From NCBI RefSeq assembly GCF_000337095.1, contig NZ_AOIV01000037.1, positions 52,571-103,690 on the forward strand: a stretch of DNA of 51,120 nt, given 5' to 3'. Shown one piece after another: positions 8,061-16,150 of this stretch. This stretch comes from Halogeometricum pallidum JCM 14848. GTDB taxonomy: Archaea; Halobacteriota; Halobacteria; Halobacteriales; Haloferacaceae. The position numbers and the translations under genes are program-made. The notes beneath the pieces were generated by a model. That model ran no database searches and had not been told where the DNA came from. It saw nothing but the letters and a program-made list of their open reading frames with translations. The number at the start of each line of letters is the position of its first letter. Positions within the stretch are counted from its first letter, which is position 1.

Positions 8061-8263
8061 TGTCTGTGAGTTGATAGCACTGTTGGATAAACATTTGGTG
8101 AGAACTGAAGAATATCCACGGATGTCCGCTCGGCCACCCGGCGACGGGGCGTACCGCTTTGACCGTGGGCCTCGTCGTCCTCAGCATGACCGACGCGAAT
8201 CGGAGTGCGACGCGCGACCCGAACGACATCCGCACTAACGGGGCATTCGAGGCTCGCTGACCG

Positions 8264-8437
8264 ATGCGCCTTATTCGCTCCCCCGCCCGGGAACGCTGCT
8301 ACGAGTGCGGCGAACGGGCCGACATAGTCGTCGCCCGCGGCCACCGACTCCGGTACAGTTGCTGGGACGACGCCTCGGCGCTCCTCGAACAGGGCGGCAA
8401 GATAGTCGCCGGCGACCTGACGACGCGTCGTCGATAG
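8264..8437 (+). CDS. Small CxxC protein, 57 residues
   Basis: ATG 8264 to TAG 8437 encodes 57 residues with strong G/C third-position bias. It has CYEC near residue 12 and a third cysteine in YSCWDD (about residue 35), suggesting a small metal-binding or redox protein. No family is recognised. It lies in the gap between the divergent subtilase and the YjbQ gene, ending about 30 bases before the YjbQ stop on the other strand. It is too short for certainty, but codon bias and the cysteine pattern favour a real gene. Confidence 0.5.
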   Translation: MRLIRSPARERCYECGERADIVVARGHRLRYSCWDDASALLEQGGKIVAGDLTTRRR

Positions 8438-8465
8438 CGCCGGTTCCAGTCTCCTTCCCCGAGGT

Positions 8466-8852
8466 TCACTCCGTCACCGTCACCCGAACCGACCGCGTCT
8501 GCGGGCCGTCGCACTCGACGAACAGCACCGACTGCCACCGCCCGAGGGCGAGTTCGCCGTCCTCGACCGGAATCGAGACGCTCGACCCGAGCAGCATCGA
8601 CCGCAGGTGCGCGTCGGCGTTGCCGTCCAACTCGTCGTGTCCGTATCCGCCGTCGCGGGGGACCAGTCGTTCGAGGGCGTCCGCCACGTCCGCGAGGAGG
8701 CGGCGCTCGGACTCGTTGACGACGACGCCGGCGGTGGTGTGCTGTACGAACACGGTGCAGACGCCGTCGACCCCGTCGGGGACCGCTTCGGCGACGTCCG
8801 CCGTCACGTCTCTCACGTCGACGCGTTCGTCGGTGTGAACTTCGAGCGTCAC
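8466..8852 (-). CDS. YjbQ family protein (UPF0047)
   Basis: A 128-residue protein of the YjbQ/UPF0047 family. Some members have weak thiamine-phosphate synthase activity, but the physiological role is unsettled. The family metal and phosphate motifs are complete: VFVQHTTAGVVVNESE (about 38-53), GNADAHLRSMLLGSSVSIPV (about 79-98) and LALGRWQSVLFVECDGP near the C-terminus. GTG 8850-8852 is the chosen start because the family begins just before the VTLEVHT strand. The frame stays open upstream but without family sequence. The presence of this protein about 6 kb from thiE is suggestive but not evidence of a shared job. Confidence 0.85.
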   Translation of the reverse strand: MTLEVHTDERVDVRDVTADVAEAVPDGVDGVCTVFVQHTTAGVVVNESERRLLADVADALERLVPRDGGYGHDELDGNADAHLRSMLLGSSVSIPVEDGELALGRWQSVLFVECDGPQTRSVRVTVTE

Positions 8853-8961
8853 GCCCGACCCTACCGTCGGCACCGCCTTGAACGGCCGTGGTGCGCCACC
8901 GAACCGCTCGGGCCACCGGTCGACAGTATAACCTGACCGGCGTGCGCAGTGGGACCCGTCG

Positions 8962-9756
8962 ATGTCAGACGAACCAGGCGGTTCCCTCCCCGAAGACGAC
9001 CCCACCGCGGCCCTCCGGGTAGCGACGACCGAGGCCCGGCGGACGCTGGACCAGCAACTCGACACGCTCGAAGACATCGACCGGAAGGCGATGCGGTTGC
9101 TCCGCTTTTCCGTCGGACTGCTCGGCGTCGTCGTCTCCGTGCTGTCGCTGACCGACGGGACGACCGGTCTGCGGTCGATGCCGTATCTCGGCGGCGGCCT
9201 CGCCTTCCTCGCGGTGGGCGCCGTGGCCGCGGGCATCACCTACACCGCCTCGCCCCGCGTCGCCGGCGCCTCGGCGGCGGATTTAGAGCGCGCCGCCGAA
9301 GCCGACTGCGAACGGGCGTTCCGCCGGACGCTCGTCCGGAGCTACGCCGACTGGATACGGTTCAACGCGGCGGCGAACGCCCGCGCCGCCCTGTTCGTCA
9401 CGGTGGCCATCCTGTTCGTCGTCGCCGGCGCCGTCGGACTCGTCCTCGGGATCGTCCAGGCGCTCACCGGACCGCTCCCGCCCGTCGCCGTCGCCGTCGC
9501 CGGCGCGGGCTTCCTCCTCGCGGCCTACCTGGCCGGCGTCCACCGGCAGTTCTCGCGCCTCCGGAAGGCGAAGCGCCGAGGCGCGGACCGAGGTGATGCG
9601 TCGGGGTCGTCCGACGCCCTCGACGCCCCCGACGCGACGTTCGTGGCCGCGCGGACGGGCGCCCGCTTCGAAGGGCAACTCTGCCACACGGGCGACGTCG
9701 GGACCGAACGCGGGCGGACGTCGGCCGACGGGTCGGACCGCGGGCCCAACGGCTGA
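8962..9756 (+). CDS. Four-segment membrane protein of unknown function
   Basis: A 264-residue protein I do not recognise. It has a charged, probably helical N-terminal region (about 15-45) and two hydrophobic segments at about 49-65 and 73-95. A 40-residue amphipathic stretch with many Ala, Arg and Glu follows, then two more segments at about 137-160 and 170-190. The tail is hydrophilic, about 70 residues, with low complexity and Asp/Gly/Ala rich. Codon use is typical of the window. It is followed after about 110 bases by the rhomboid gene on the same strand, and may be expressed with it. Confidence 0.75.
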   Translation: MSDEPGGSLPEDDPTAALRVATTEARRTLDQQLDTLEDIDRKAMRLLRFSVGLLGVVVSVLSLTDGTTGLRSMPYLGGGLAFLAVGAVAAGITYTASPRVAGASAADLERAAEADCERAFRRTLVRSYADWIRFNAAANARAALFVTVAILFVVAGAVGLVLGIVQALTGPLPPVAVAVAGAGFLLAAYLAGVHRQFSRLRKAKRRGADRGDASGSSDALDAPDATFVAARTGARFEGQLCHTGDVGTERGRTSADGSDRGPNG

Positions 9757-9867
9757 CACGGACCGACCGGAAGCGTAGCGCGACCGGACCCGACCGGACG
9801 CGCGCCGTCACCGACGCTCCGCGGGAGAAGAGCTTTGCTCCGCCGGGACCGACGGTCGCCGAGAACC

Positions 9868-10491
9868 GTGCCTTCCACCACCTACGGCGCCGGCCGCGGC
9901 CGGCGGTCCCCCGGCGGTGTCCTCCTCGGCAACCCCGTCGTCGAGACGCTCCTCGCCATGCTCGTCGTCTCCGTGCTCGCGTGGGGAGCCTCGCTCGTGG
10001 GTCTGCTGGGACTGTTCGCCCTCGGGCCGCCGGTGTGGCTCCCGCCGTGGGCGCTGCTGACGAGCGTCTACGCCCACGCCAGCCCGGCACACCTGCTCTC
10101 GAACGCCGTCGTCGTCGCCGTCGCCGGGACGCTCGTCTCCGCGTCGACGACGCGGCTCCGCTTTCACGCCTTCTTCGTCGTCACCGGGGCGCTGGCTGGC
10201 ATCGCGCACGTCTGGGCGAGCGGACTGCTCGGCGCGCGCACCTCGGTGCTCGGCGCCAGCGGCGCGGCGTTCGCGCTCGTCGGCTACGTCCTCGCGGCCA
10301 ACCCCGCCGCAGACGCGCTCTTTGGGACGCTCCGCCTCCCGCCGCGCGCGGTCATCGCCGTCGTCGCGGCCGTCGCGTTGGCGCTGACGTTCTCGTTCAG
10401 CGCGCCCGGAAGCGCCCTCGTCGCTCACTTCGCGGGCGCCGCGATGGGGTTCGCCGCCGGCCGACTCGGACTGCTGCGCGTCCGTCGCTGA
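9868..10491 (+). CDS. Rhomboid family intramembrane serine protease
   Basis: A 207-residue, six-segment rhomboid that cleaves membrane proteins inside the bilayer. Key motifs are YAHASPAHLLSNAV (about 65-78, His and Asn of the conserved HxxxN), LGASGAAFALVGY (catalytic Ser in GASG, about 131), and AHFAGAAMGFAAG (catalytic His in the last segment, about 189). GTG 9868 was chosen because the frame to TTG 9835 adds only eleven arginine-rich residues of poor coding character. The N-terminus before the first segment is short, with no extra domain. The substrate is unknown. Confidence 0.85.
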   Translation: MPSTTYGAGRGRRSPGGVLLGNPVVETLLAMLVVSVLAWGASLVGLLGLFALGPPVWLPPWALLTSVYAHASPAHLLSNAVVVAVAGTLVSASTTRLRFHAFFVVTGALAGIAHVWASGLLGARTSVLGASGAAFALVGYVLAANPAADALFGTLRLPPRAVIAVVAAVALALTFSFSAPGSALVAHFAGAAMGFAAGRLGLLRVRR

Positions 10492-10630
10492 ACTCCTCCC
10501 CGCTCTCGCCCCGACGGCGCCGTCAGAAGCCCGTCGTCCGATGGCGGCGAGTATCCGCCCCTCTTCGCGGAGACACCGCTCTGAGGATATGCGTCTCGTT
10601 AGCGTCCGTCGGGAACGGGTGTCGTCGCGG

Positions 10631-10873
10631 TCAGTTCGCGTCGTCCAGCGAGTAAACGCGCCTTCGGGCGTCTCGGAGGCAGACGTCCTCCTGGACGATG
10701 TCGGCCCCCTCCAGTTTCCGGAGGGCGTCGCGGACGGTCCGCGTCGAGAGGTGCGTTCGCTCGGTCAGATCCGTCTGCGTCAGGTTCGACTCCTGCTCGA
10801 GCACGTAGCGGACGAACTTTGCGCTGGGAGGGAGGTCGTCGATGGTCGCTGCGGTCTGTTGTGCCTGTGACAT
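10631..10873 (-). CDS. Small winged-helix transcription regulator (MarR/TrmB-like)
   Basis: An 80-residue DNA-binding protein. A helix-turn-helix is formed by LTQTDLTERTHLSTRTVRDA (about 31-50), followed by LRKLEGADIVQE and the wing CLRDARRRVYSLDD. Such single-domain winged-helix proteins are common in haloarchaea and usually act as local repressors or chromatin-like regulators. It stands alone, about 230 bases upstream of and divergent from the aldehyde dehydrogenase gene, so it may control that gene. An A/T-rich element lies near 10970, about 100 bases upstream of the start, so its mRNA may have a leader. Confidence 0.82.
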   Translation of the reverse strand: MSQAQQTAATIDDLPPSAKFVRYVLEQESNLTQTDLTERTHLSTRTVRDALRKLEGADIVQEDVCLRDARRRVYSLDDAN

Positions 10874-11103
10874 AGAACTGTGTTCGGCTCGGCCGCCGAC
10901 TCTTCTGGCACGACGCGCGTCGAGTCGGTCCGACCGACCACACCGGGTGTACGAACGCCACCCATATAGCCATTTTAGGGCGTGAGTGTCACCCGGTTAC
11001 ACGTCCGTAACCAACCGCATCACTCCCACGAGCGACTTGAACGTGGCGGTAGCGAGCGTTCTCTCTCGTTTCGCCCGTCGCTTTACCCCACGTCCCGTAC
11101 GGG

Positions 11104-12600
11104 ATGGTACAGATGCCCACAGACTACTCCATCGACGCCGACTGGAACGCGCTGTACGTCGACGGCGAGTGGCGGTCGCACGACGGCGACACCATCGCTG
11201 ACGAGAACCCTTCGACGCGCGAGGCCGTGACCGAGGTACCGGCGGCGACGGAAGCCGACGTGGACGAGGCGTACGAGGCCGCGGCGGCCGCACAGGCGGA
11301 GTGGGCCGAGCAACCGCCCGCTCGGCGGGCCGAGGTGGTTCGGAACGCCCTGCAGGAACTGGAGGCGAACGAAGAAGCTATCGTCGAACTGTTCGCCGAC
11401 GAGGCGGGCGGGACGTCCGTGATGGGTCACACGTCAGTCGCCATCACGAGCGACCACCTGAACGAGGCGGCGACGCTGCCCAACCGGATGTCGGGCGAGC
11501 ACAAGCAGTCCAACATCCCCGGCAAGGAGAACATCGTCCAGCGAAAGCCGAAGGGCGTCGTCACGGTCATCTCGCCGTGGAACTTCCCGCTGAACCTCTC
11601 GATTCGGGCCGTCGCGCCCGCCATCGCCCTCGGCAACAGCGTCGTTCTCAAGCCGGCGACGAACACGCCCGTCCTCGGCGGCCTCCTCGTGGCGAAACTG
11701 TTCGAGGCGGCGGGCCTGCCCGACGGCGTCCTGAACGTCGTCACCGGCCGCGGCTCCGACATCGGCGACGCCGTCGCCGGCCACCCCGAGAGCGACGCCG
11801 TCGCGTTCACGGGGTCGACCGAAGTCGGGCGCGGCGTCGCCGCCACCGCCGCGGAGAACCTCGCCGTGCAGACGATGGAACTCGGCGGCAACAACGCCCA
11901 CGTCGTCACCGAGGACGCGGACCTCGACAGGGCTCTCGACGGCGCGGTGTTCGGGTCGTTCGTCCACCAAGGGCAGGTGTGCATCTCCATCAACCGCCAC
12001 GTCGTCCACGAGAGCGTCTACGACGAGTACGTCGAACGCCTCGTCGAACGCGCCGAGGATCTGCCGGCCGGGAGCGCACACGACGGGGACACCGTCGTCG
12101 GCCCCATCGTCGACGAGTCCCAGCGAGACGAGATGCTCGGCTACGTCGAGGAGACGGTCGAAGCGGGCGCGACGCTCGAAACCGGCGGCGAGACGGTCGA
12201 ACTGGAGGGCGTCGAGGATTCGCTGGTCGTCGAACCGACCGTCCTCTCGGACGTGACGAACGACATGGCCGCCGCGTGCAACGAGCACTTCGGCCCCATC
12301 GCGCCGGTCATCCCGTTCTCCGACGTGGACGAGGCCGTCGAGATAGCCAACGCTACCGAGTACGGTCTCTCGGGGTCCGTCCACGCCGGTGACCTCGACA
12401 CCGCGATGGACGTCGCCGACCGCATGGAGACGGGACACGTCCACATCAACGACCAACCTATCAACGACGAGGCGCACGTCCCCTTCTCGGGCACCGCGGC
12501 CTCCGGGATGGGCGGGTACAACAGCGAGACCATCCTCGAAGAACTGACCGAGACGAAGTGGATATCGATCCAGCGCGACGAGCGCGACTACCCGTTCTGA
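11104..12600 (+). CDS. NAD(P)-dependent aldehyde dehydrogenase
   Basis: A 498-residue aldehyde dehydrogenase that oxidises an aldehyde to its acid. Family motifs are VISPWNFPLNLSIRAVAPA (cofactor site, about 156-174), VAFTGSTEVGRGVA, MELGGNN (general-base Glu, about 259) and HQGQVCISINRHV (catalytic Cys, about 295). FGPIAPVIPF and HVHINDQPINDEAHVPFSG follow near the C-terminus. It is closest in style to the benzaldehyde/vanillin dehydrogenase branch. A TTTAC element near 11080-11084 fits leaderless transcription at ATG 11104, though ATG 11113 is possible. Its own promoter and the divergent small regulator suggest an individually controlled catabolic gene. The substrate cannot be read from sequence. 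Confidence 0.88.
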   Translation: MVQMPTDYSIDADWNALYVDGEWRSHDGDTIADENPSTREAVTEVPAATEADVDEAYEAAAAAQAEWAEQPPARRAEVVRNALQELEANEEAIVELFADEAGGTSVMGHTSVAITSDHLNEAATLPNRMSGEHKQSNIPGKENIVQRKPKGVVTVISPWNFPLNLSIRAVAPAIALGNSVVLKPATNTPVLGGLLVAKLFEAAGLPDGVLNVVTGRGSDIGDAVAGHPESDAVAFTGSTEVGRGVAATAAENLAVQTMELGGNNAHVVTEDADLDRALDGAVFGSFVHQGQVCISINRHVVHESVYDEYVERLVERAEDLPAGSAHDGDTVVGPIVDESQRDEMLGYVEETVEAGATLETGGETVELEGVEDSLVVEPTVLSDVTNDMAAACNEHFGPIAPVIPFSDVDEAVEIANATEYGLSGSVHAGDLDTAMDVADRMETGHVHINDQPINDEAHVPFSGTAASGMGGYNSETILEELTETKWISIQRDERDYPF

Positions 12601-12648
12601 GGCGGAGTTTCGGGGCGGGGGGATAGAGACCCTCCCGCTTCGATTCGG

Positions 12649-13488
12649 CTACTCGCGTAGTTCTCGGAGTCGGCTCGGCATCAGGCTCTCGCCCCGTTCC
12701 TGGCGGTCGGCGGCGCGACTCGCCGCCTCGACGCTCGCGAACGCGACGAGCGCGCCGGCGGCCACGTCCGTCGCCCAGTGGATGCCGAGGTACATCGTCG
12801 AGACGGCGATGGACACCCCGAGGAAGACGGCGACGGGCGTCCACCGCGGGTAGACGCCGCGGAACCGCCACGCGAGGAGCGCGACGGTGCCCGACAGCGA
12901 GGTGTGCAGCGACGGGAAGACGTTCGTGTTCACGTTCACCTGACTCGTCAGCAACTGCGCCTGCGGCCAACTGTTGTACAGGAGCGGTTGCACCATATCC
13001 GGCATGAAGTTCCGCGGCCCGTAGGCGACGAAGAGGATGTAGCAGAGCAGGCCGACGCCGTAGTTGGTGATGTAGGCGAACAGGACGACGCGGAGGGGAC
13101 GGGACTCCTCGTACATCGCGTACGCCGCCAGCGGAAACACGAGGAGGAACACGTAACCGAAGATGTAGACGAACCCGAAGTACGCCGTCAGCGCCGGCGT
13201 CGCGAACGACTGCACGAACGCGACGGTGCTCCCCTCGATGGCGTGGATGTAGCCGGTGATGTTCAGTCCGATGAGCCACGACAGTTCGACGCCGATATCG
13301 CGGATGACGCCGTTGGCCGCGAGGACGACGACGAGGGCGATAAACACCGGGGCGACCGCGCGCGCGTTCGCCCGGACCGTTCGAGGAGCGGTTCGGAGCC
13401 GCGACGGCCCGACGACGAGCACCGCGGCCGTGACGAGGAGCGCGAACACGCCCGCGCCGACCTGCAGGACGACGTCGAGGAGCGCCAT
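12649..13488 (-). CDS. PAP2 superfamily membrane phosphatase
   Basis: A 279-residue membrane protein of the PAP2 (phosphatidic acid phosphatase type 2) superfamily, closest to the inositol-phosphoceramide-synthase-like branch. Signature parts are YGPRNF (about 164-169), VFPSLHTSLSGTVALL (PSxH, about 200-215) and STMYLGIHWATDVAAGALVA, in which the catalytic His and Asp face the outside of the membrane. The substrate would be a lipid or isoprenyl phosphate. The ATG shares its A with the stop of the upstream lipoprotein gene (TGATG at 13490-13486), so translation is coupled and the two products probably work in one process. Confidence 0.87.
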   Translation of the reverse strand: MALLDVVLQVGAGVFALLVTAAVLVVGPSRLRTAPRTVRANARAVAPVFIALVVVLAANGVIRDIGVELSWLIGLNITGYIHAIEGSTVAFVQSFATPALTAYFGFVYIFGYVFLLVFPLAAYAMYEESRPLRVVLFAYITNYGVGLLCYILFVAYGPRNFMPDMVQPLLYNSWPQAQLLTSQVNVNTNVFPSLHTSLSGTVALLAWRFRGVYPRWTPVAVFLGVSIAVSTMYLGIHWATDVAAGALVAFASVEAASRAADRQERGESLMPSRLRELRE

Positions 13489-15458
13489 CAGTTCCCCTCC
13501 AACAGCTTCCCGTCGGAGTACTGATAGCCCGCGTCGCGGAACGCCTCCCTCGCTCGGTCGGCGTTCAGTTCGCCGTCGGTTCCGAAGAACGGCGTCACGG
13601 AGTTTTCTCCGTCCCACCGCAGGTCGTCGGGGACCCACCCGGTCCCGGCGAGCGGACTCATCGCGGGCCGCGCGTAGCCGCCGAACACGTCGTCCACGAG
13701 GAACGATTGGTCGACGAGTCGAGCCAGCGTGTTCCTGAACCGGGGATTCGTCATCGGCGGCCGGCCGGCGTTGTGCCCGAGGATGAACGGCGTCTCCGAG
13801 CGGCCGACGAGCAGTTCGAGGTCCGGCGCGCGGCCGATGCGGGGGACGGTCGAGGCGCCGACCGTCGTGCCGGTCACGTCGGCGTCGGCGTCCGCGACCA
13901 TCTCGACGGCCGTCATGTCGGAGCCGACGACCTGCACGGACAGCCGTTCGAACTCGGGGGGCTGGGCCGGGAAGCCCGCCTCCGTCGACGCCTCGAAGAG
14001 GAAGTGCTCGTCGAACCGTTCGAGCACGAGCGACTCCCGCGGGGTGTTCTGGGCGAACGCGAACGGGCCGCTCCCGACCGGCGGGATGTTGTTCGTCACG
14101 ATGGCCTCGGTTGCGGGCCCGATTTCGATGCCGCTGACCGACGCCCGCGACGTCCGCTCCTGCCAGATGTGCTTCGGGAGGACCGGCACGGTGAACGCCC
14201 GCGTCGCCAGTTTGGGTTCGCACTCGACGAAGTCGAACTCGACGGTGTGCGTTCCGGTCGCGCGCACGTCGGCGACGAGGCTGTTCCGTCCCTGGAACCG
14301 CGGCGCGGGGATGCGCGTGTCGCCCTCGTCCTCGGTCGTCGTTCCCGTTTCCATCGACGTGTCCGCGAGGAGGCGGTGCGTGAACGCCACGTCCTCGGCG
14401 GTGAGCGACTCGCCGTCGTGCCACGTCAGGTCCGGTCGGAGCCGCACCGACGCGCTCGGCGCGTTCCCGCCGCCGGAGAACGCCCACGACTCGGCCAGCC
14501 ACGCCTCGACGCCATCGCCCGTCTCGACGCCGAGCGAGTCGTACAGGAGGCCCGTGATGAGCCCGTCGCGGCGGTACTCGACCGACAGGGGGTTGAGATT
14601 CTCCGTCGCCCGCTTGTCGGTCGTCGCCGTTCGGAGCGTGCGCGCCTCGCTCGCCCCGGTCGTACCGTCGGTTCGGGTCGGCGTCTCAGTCGGTGTCGCC
14701 GTCGGAGTTAGGGTCGGTGTCGCCGTCGAGGACGTGATCGGCGACGACGAGTTGGAGTTCGACGTCGCTCTGACCGTTCCGTCGCCCCCGTTGAGCGTCG
14801 ACGCGCCGGCCGCGGGAGTGGCGTCGCCGTCGCTGCGCGCCAGCGATAGATAGCCCAGCGGGGAGTTGAGGTCGGCGGTTCGCCAGTTCCGGTAGTTGTC
14901 GGTGCGCGCCGCGCGGATGTCGTCCGGGAACGCGAGGAGGGTGAACGGCTGGGTCCGCGCGATGCTCCGCTGGAGTTCGTACACCGCCTCGCGTCGCTCC
15001 GCGCCGGTCGTCGTCCGCTGGGTCTCCAGCAGGTCGTCGACGTCGAGGTTCGCGTAGCCGAACGGGTTCTGCCAACCGGGGGCGTCGGCGAACCGCGAGT
15101 GCAGGAGCGAGTAGAGCCCGTCGGGTTCGTGAAACTGGTCGGGGAGCCGTGCGACGAACAGCTCGAAGTCGTTCTGCACCAGTACCTGCCGGAGCAGTTC
15201 CTCGCTCGCCATCGGCGTGACCTGCGCGTCGATACCGGCCGCGCGGAACCACGCCGCGACCTGACGGGCGAGGCGCAGGGCGTAGGGGTCGGCGTCGGCC
15301 GGGACGGTTTTGATATCGAGGGAGACCTGGTTCGCCGACCGCCAGCCCGCGACCGTCCGCAACCGACGCACACATCCGCCGGAGAGTGCAGTCACGCCTG
15401 TCGCGAGCGTCCCGAGGACGGCTCGCCGACGGACTGCGGAGGGCGACGACTGTGGCAT
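13488..15458 (-). CDS. Peptide-type ABC substrate-binding lipoprotein with permuted domain order
   Basis: A 656-residue exported lipoprotein with a twin-arginine motif VRRRAVLGTLA (8-18) and lipobox LSGGC (Cys28). The family is SBP_bac_5 (DppA/OppA-like), but the order is unusual. Residues about 43-205 resemble the end of a normal family member: ADPYALRLARQVAAWFRAAG, a central strand, FGYANLDVDDLLE and LQRSIARTQPFTLLAF. A Thr/Ser/Pro linker follows (about 230-265). Then comes the normal beginning: ENLNPL, LLYDSLG, LAESWAFS and LRPDLTWHDGESLTAEDVAF at about 285-360. The chain ends at ADRAREAFRDAGYQYSDGK, just where family members usually continue into the segment found here at the N-terminus. 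No permease or ATPase genes are adjacent; the coupled partner is a PAP2 protein. Confidence 0.85.
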   Translation of the reverse strand: MPQSSPSAVRRRAVLGTLATGVTALSGGCVRRLRTVAGWRSANQVSLDIKTVPADADPYALRLARQVAAWFRAAGIDAQVTPMASEELLRQVLVQNDFELFVARLPDQFHEPDGLYSLLHSRFADAPGWQNPFGYANLDVDDLLETQRTTTGAERREAVYELQRSIARTQPFTLLAFPDDIRAARTDNYRNWRTADLNSPLGYLSLARSDGDATPAAGASTLNGGDGTVRATSNSNSSSPITSSTATPTLTPTATPTETPTRTDGTTGASEARTLRTATTDKRATENLNPLSVEYRRDGLITGLLYDSLGVETGDGVEAWLAESWAFSGGGNAPSASVRLRPDLTWHDGESLTAEDVAFTHRLLADTSMETGTTTEDEGDTRIPAPRFQGRNSLVADVRATGTHTVEFDFVECEPKLATRAFTVPVLPKHIWQERTSRASVSGIEIGPATEAIVTNNIPPVGSGPFAFAQNTPRESLVLERFDEHFLFEASTEAGFPAQPPEFERLSVQVVGSDMTAVEMVADADADVTGTTVGASTVPRIGRAPDLELLVGRSETPFILGHNAGRPPMTNPRFRNTLARLVDQSFLVDDVFGGYARPAMSPLAGTGWVPDDLRWDGENSVTPFFGTDGELNADRAREAFRDAGYQYSDGKLLEGN

Positions 15459-15569
15459 CTCTTCTCCTCACTCCTCTCGGCTCGCTCTTATCCGTTGGGA
15501 ATCCGAGCCGACGTTCGTCTCTGATCTACGAACCCCGTTTTCATAAGTACACTCGCCGTACTGCCGGTC

Positions 15570-16097
15570 GTGTCGCTCTCAGGTCCCGGTCTCGAACACC
15601 TCGCGTACCTCCTGTTCGCCGTCGTGACACACGCCGCCGTCGGCTACGCGCTCGTCTCCGCGTTCACCGACCGGCCGCCGCGCGCCGGCGTCGTCGGCGC
15701 CGTCCTCCCGGACGTCGACCTGCTGTTCCCGCTCGCGTGGACGTTCCCGTTCGACCACCGCGGACTGACACACACGCTCGCCTTCGCCGCGGCCGCCGCG
15801 GCCGTCGTCGCTCTCGCGCGGCGCCCGCGCTGGTCGGCCCGAGCGGCGGCGCTCGGACTCTGCTCGCACCTCCTCGTCGACTCGTTCACGAAGAGCGGCG
15901 TCGCGTGGCTCTACCCGCTCGCAACCGAGCGGCTGGCCGTCGCGGCGTCGGTTCACTCGGGGTGGGGGGCCGCCCTCCTCTGGGGGTTCGCCGCACTCGC
16001 GGTGGCCGCCGGCCGGCGGTCGTCTGACGCGGGAGAAACAGCCGGCAGCGCGACGGAGTCGGGAATGTCGGAGACCCCTGACGCGCCCCGCTTCTGA
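15570..16097 (+). CDS. YdjM-like membrane-bound metal-dependent hydrolase (DUF457 type)
   Basis: A 175-residue membrane protein starting at GTG 15570. It has the family pattern of membrane-bound metal-dependent hydrolases of the YdjM/DUF457 group. These are VVTHAAVGYAL near the N-terminus, VLPDVDLLFPL (about 45-55), HRGLTHTLAFA (about 66-76) and CSHLLVDSFTKSGVAWLYPL (about 100-119). The His and Asp residues would bind metal at the membrane surface. Four hydrophobic segments are visible, and a 30-residue polar tail ends the protein. It is divergent from the permuted lipoprotein gene. The substrate is unknown for the family. Confidence 0.82.
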   Translation: MSLSGPGLEHLAYLLFAVVTHAAVGYALVSAFTDRPPRAGVVGAVLPDVDLLFPLAWTFPFDHRGLTHTLAFAAAAAAVVALARRPRWSARAAALGLCSHLLVDSFTKSGVAWLYPLATERLAVAASVHSGWGAALLWGFAALAVAAGRRSSDAGETAGSATESGMSETPDAPRF

Positions 16098-16132
16098 CCG
16101 GCGACCGTAAGACGCCTTCCTTATTACCTCCA

Positions 16133-16146
16133 CGGCAGAACTGCCG
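16133..16146. promoter_or_regulatory. Palindrome between promoter and start of the arylsulfotransferase-like gene
   Basis: CGGCAG-AA-CTGCCG is a perfect 6-base inverted repeat ending five bases before ATG 16151. A TTATTAC element at 16121-16127 lies about 27 bases before the start. The position suits a repressor operator or a 5' hairpin on a near-leaderless mRNA. Which one is not known. Confidence 0.45.
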
Positions 16147-16150
16147 CGTA

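Noticed and set aside
8186-8260. 24-codon frame starting MTDANRSATRD upstream of the small CxxC gene
   Set aside because: Too short, no motif, and could be leader sequence of the following gene.
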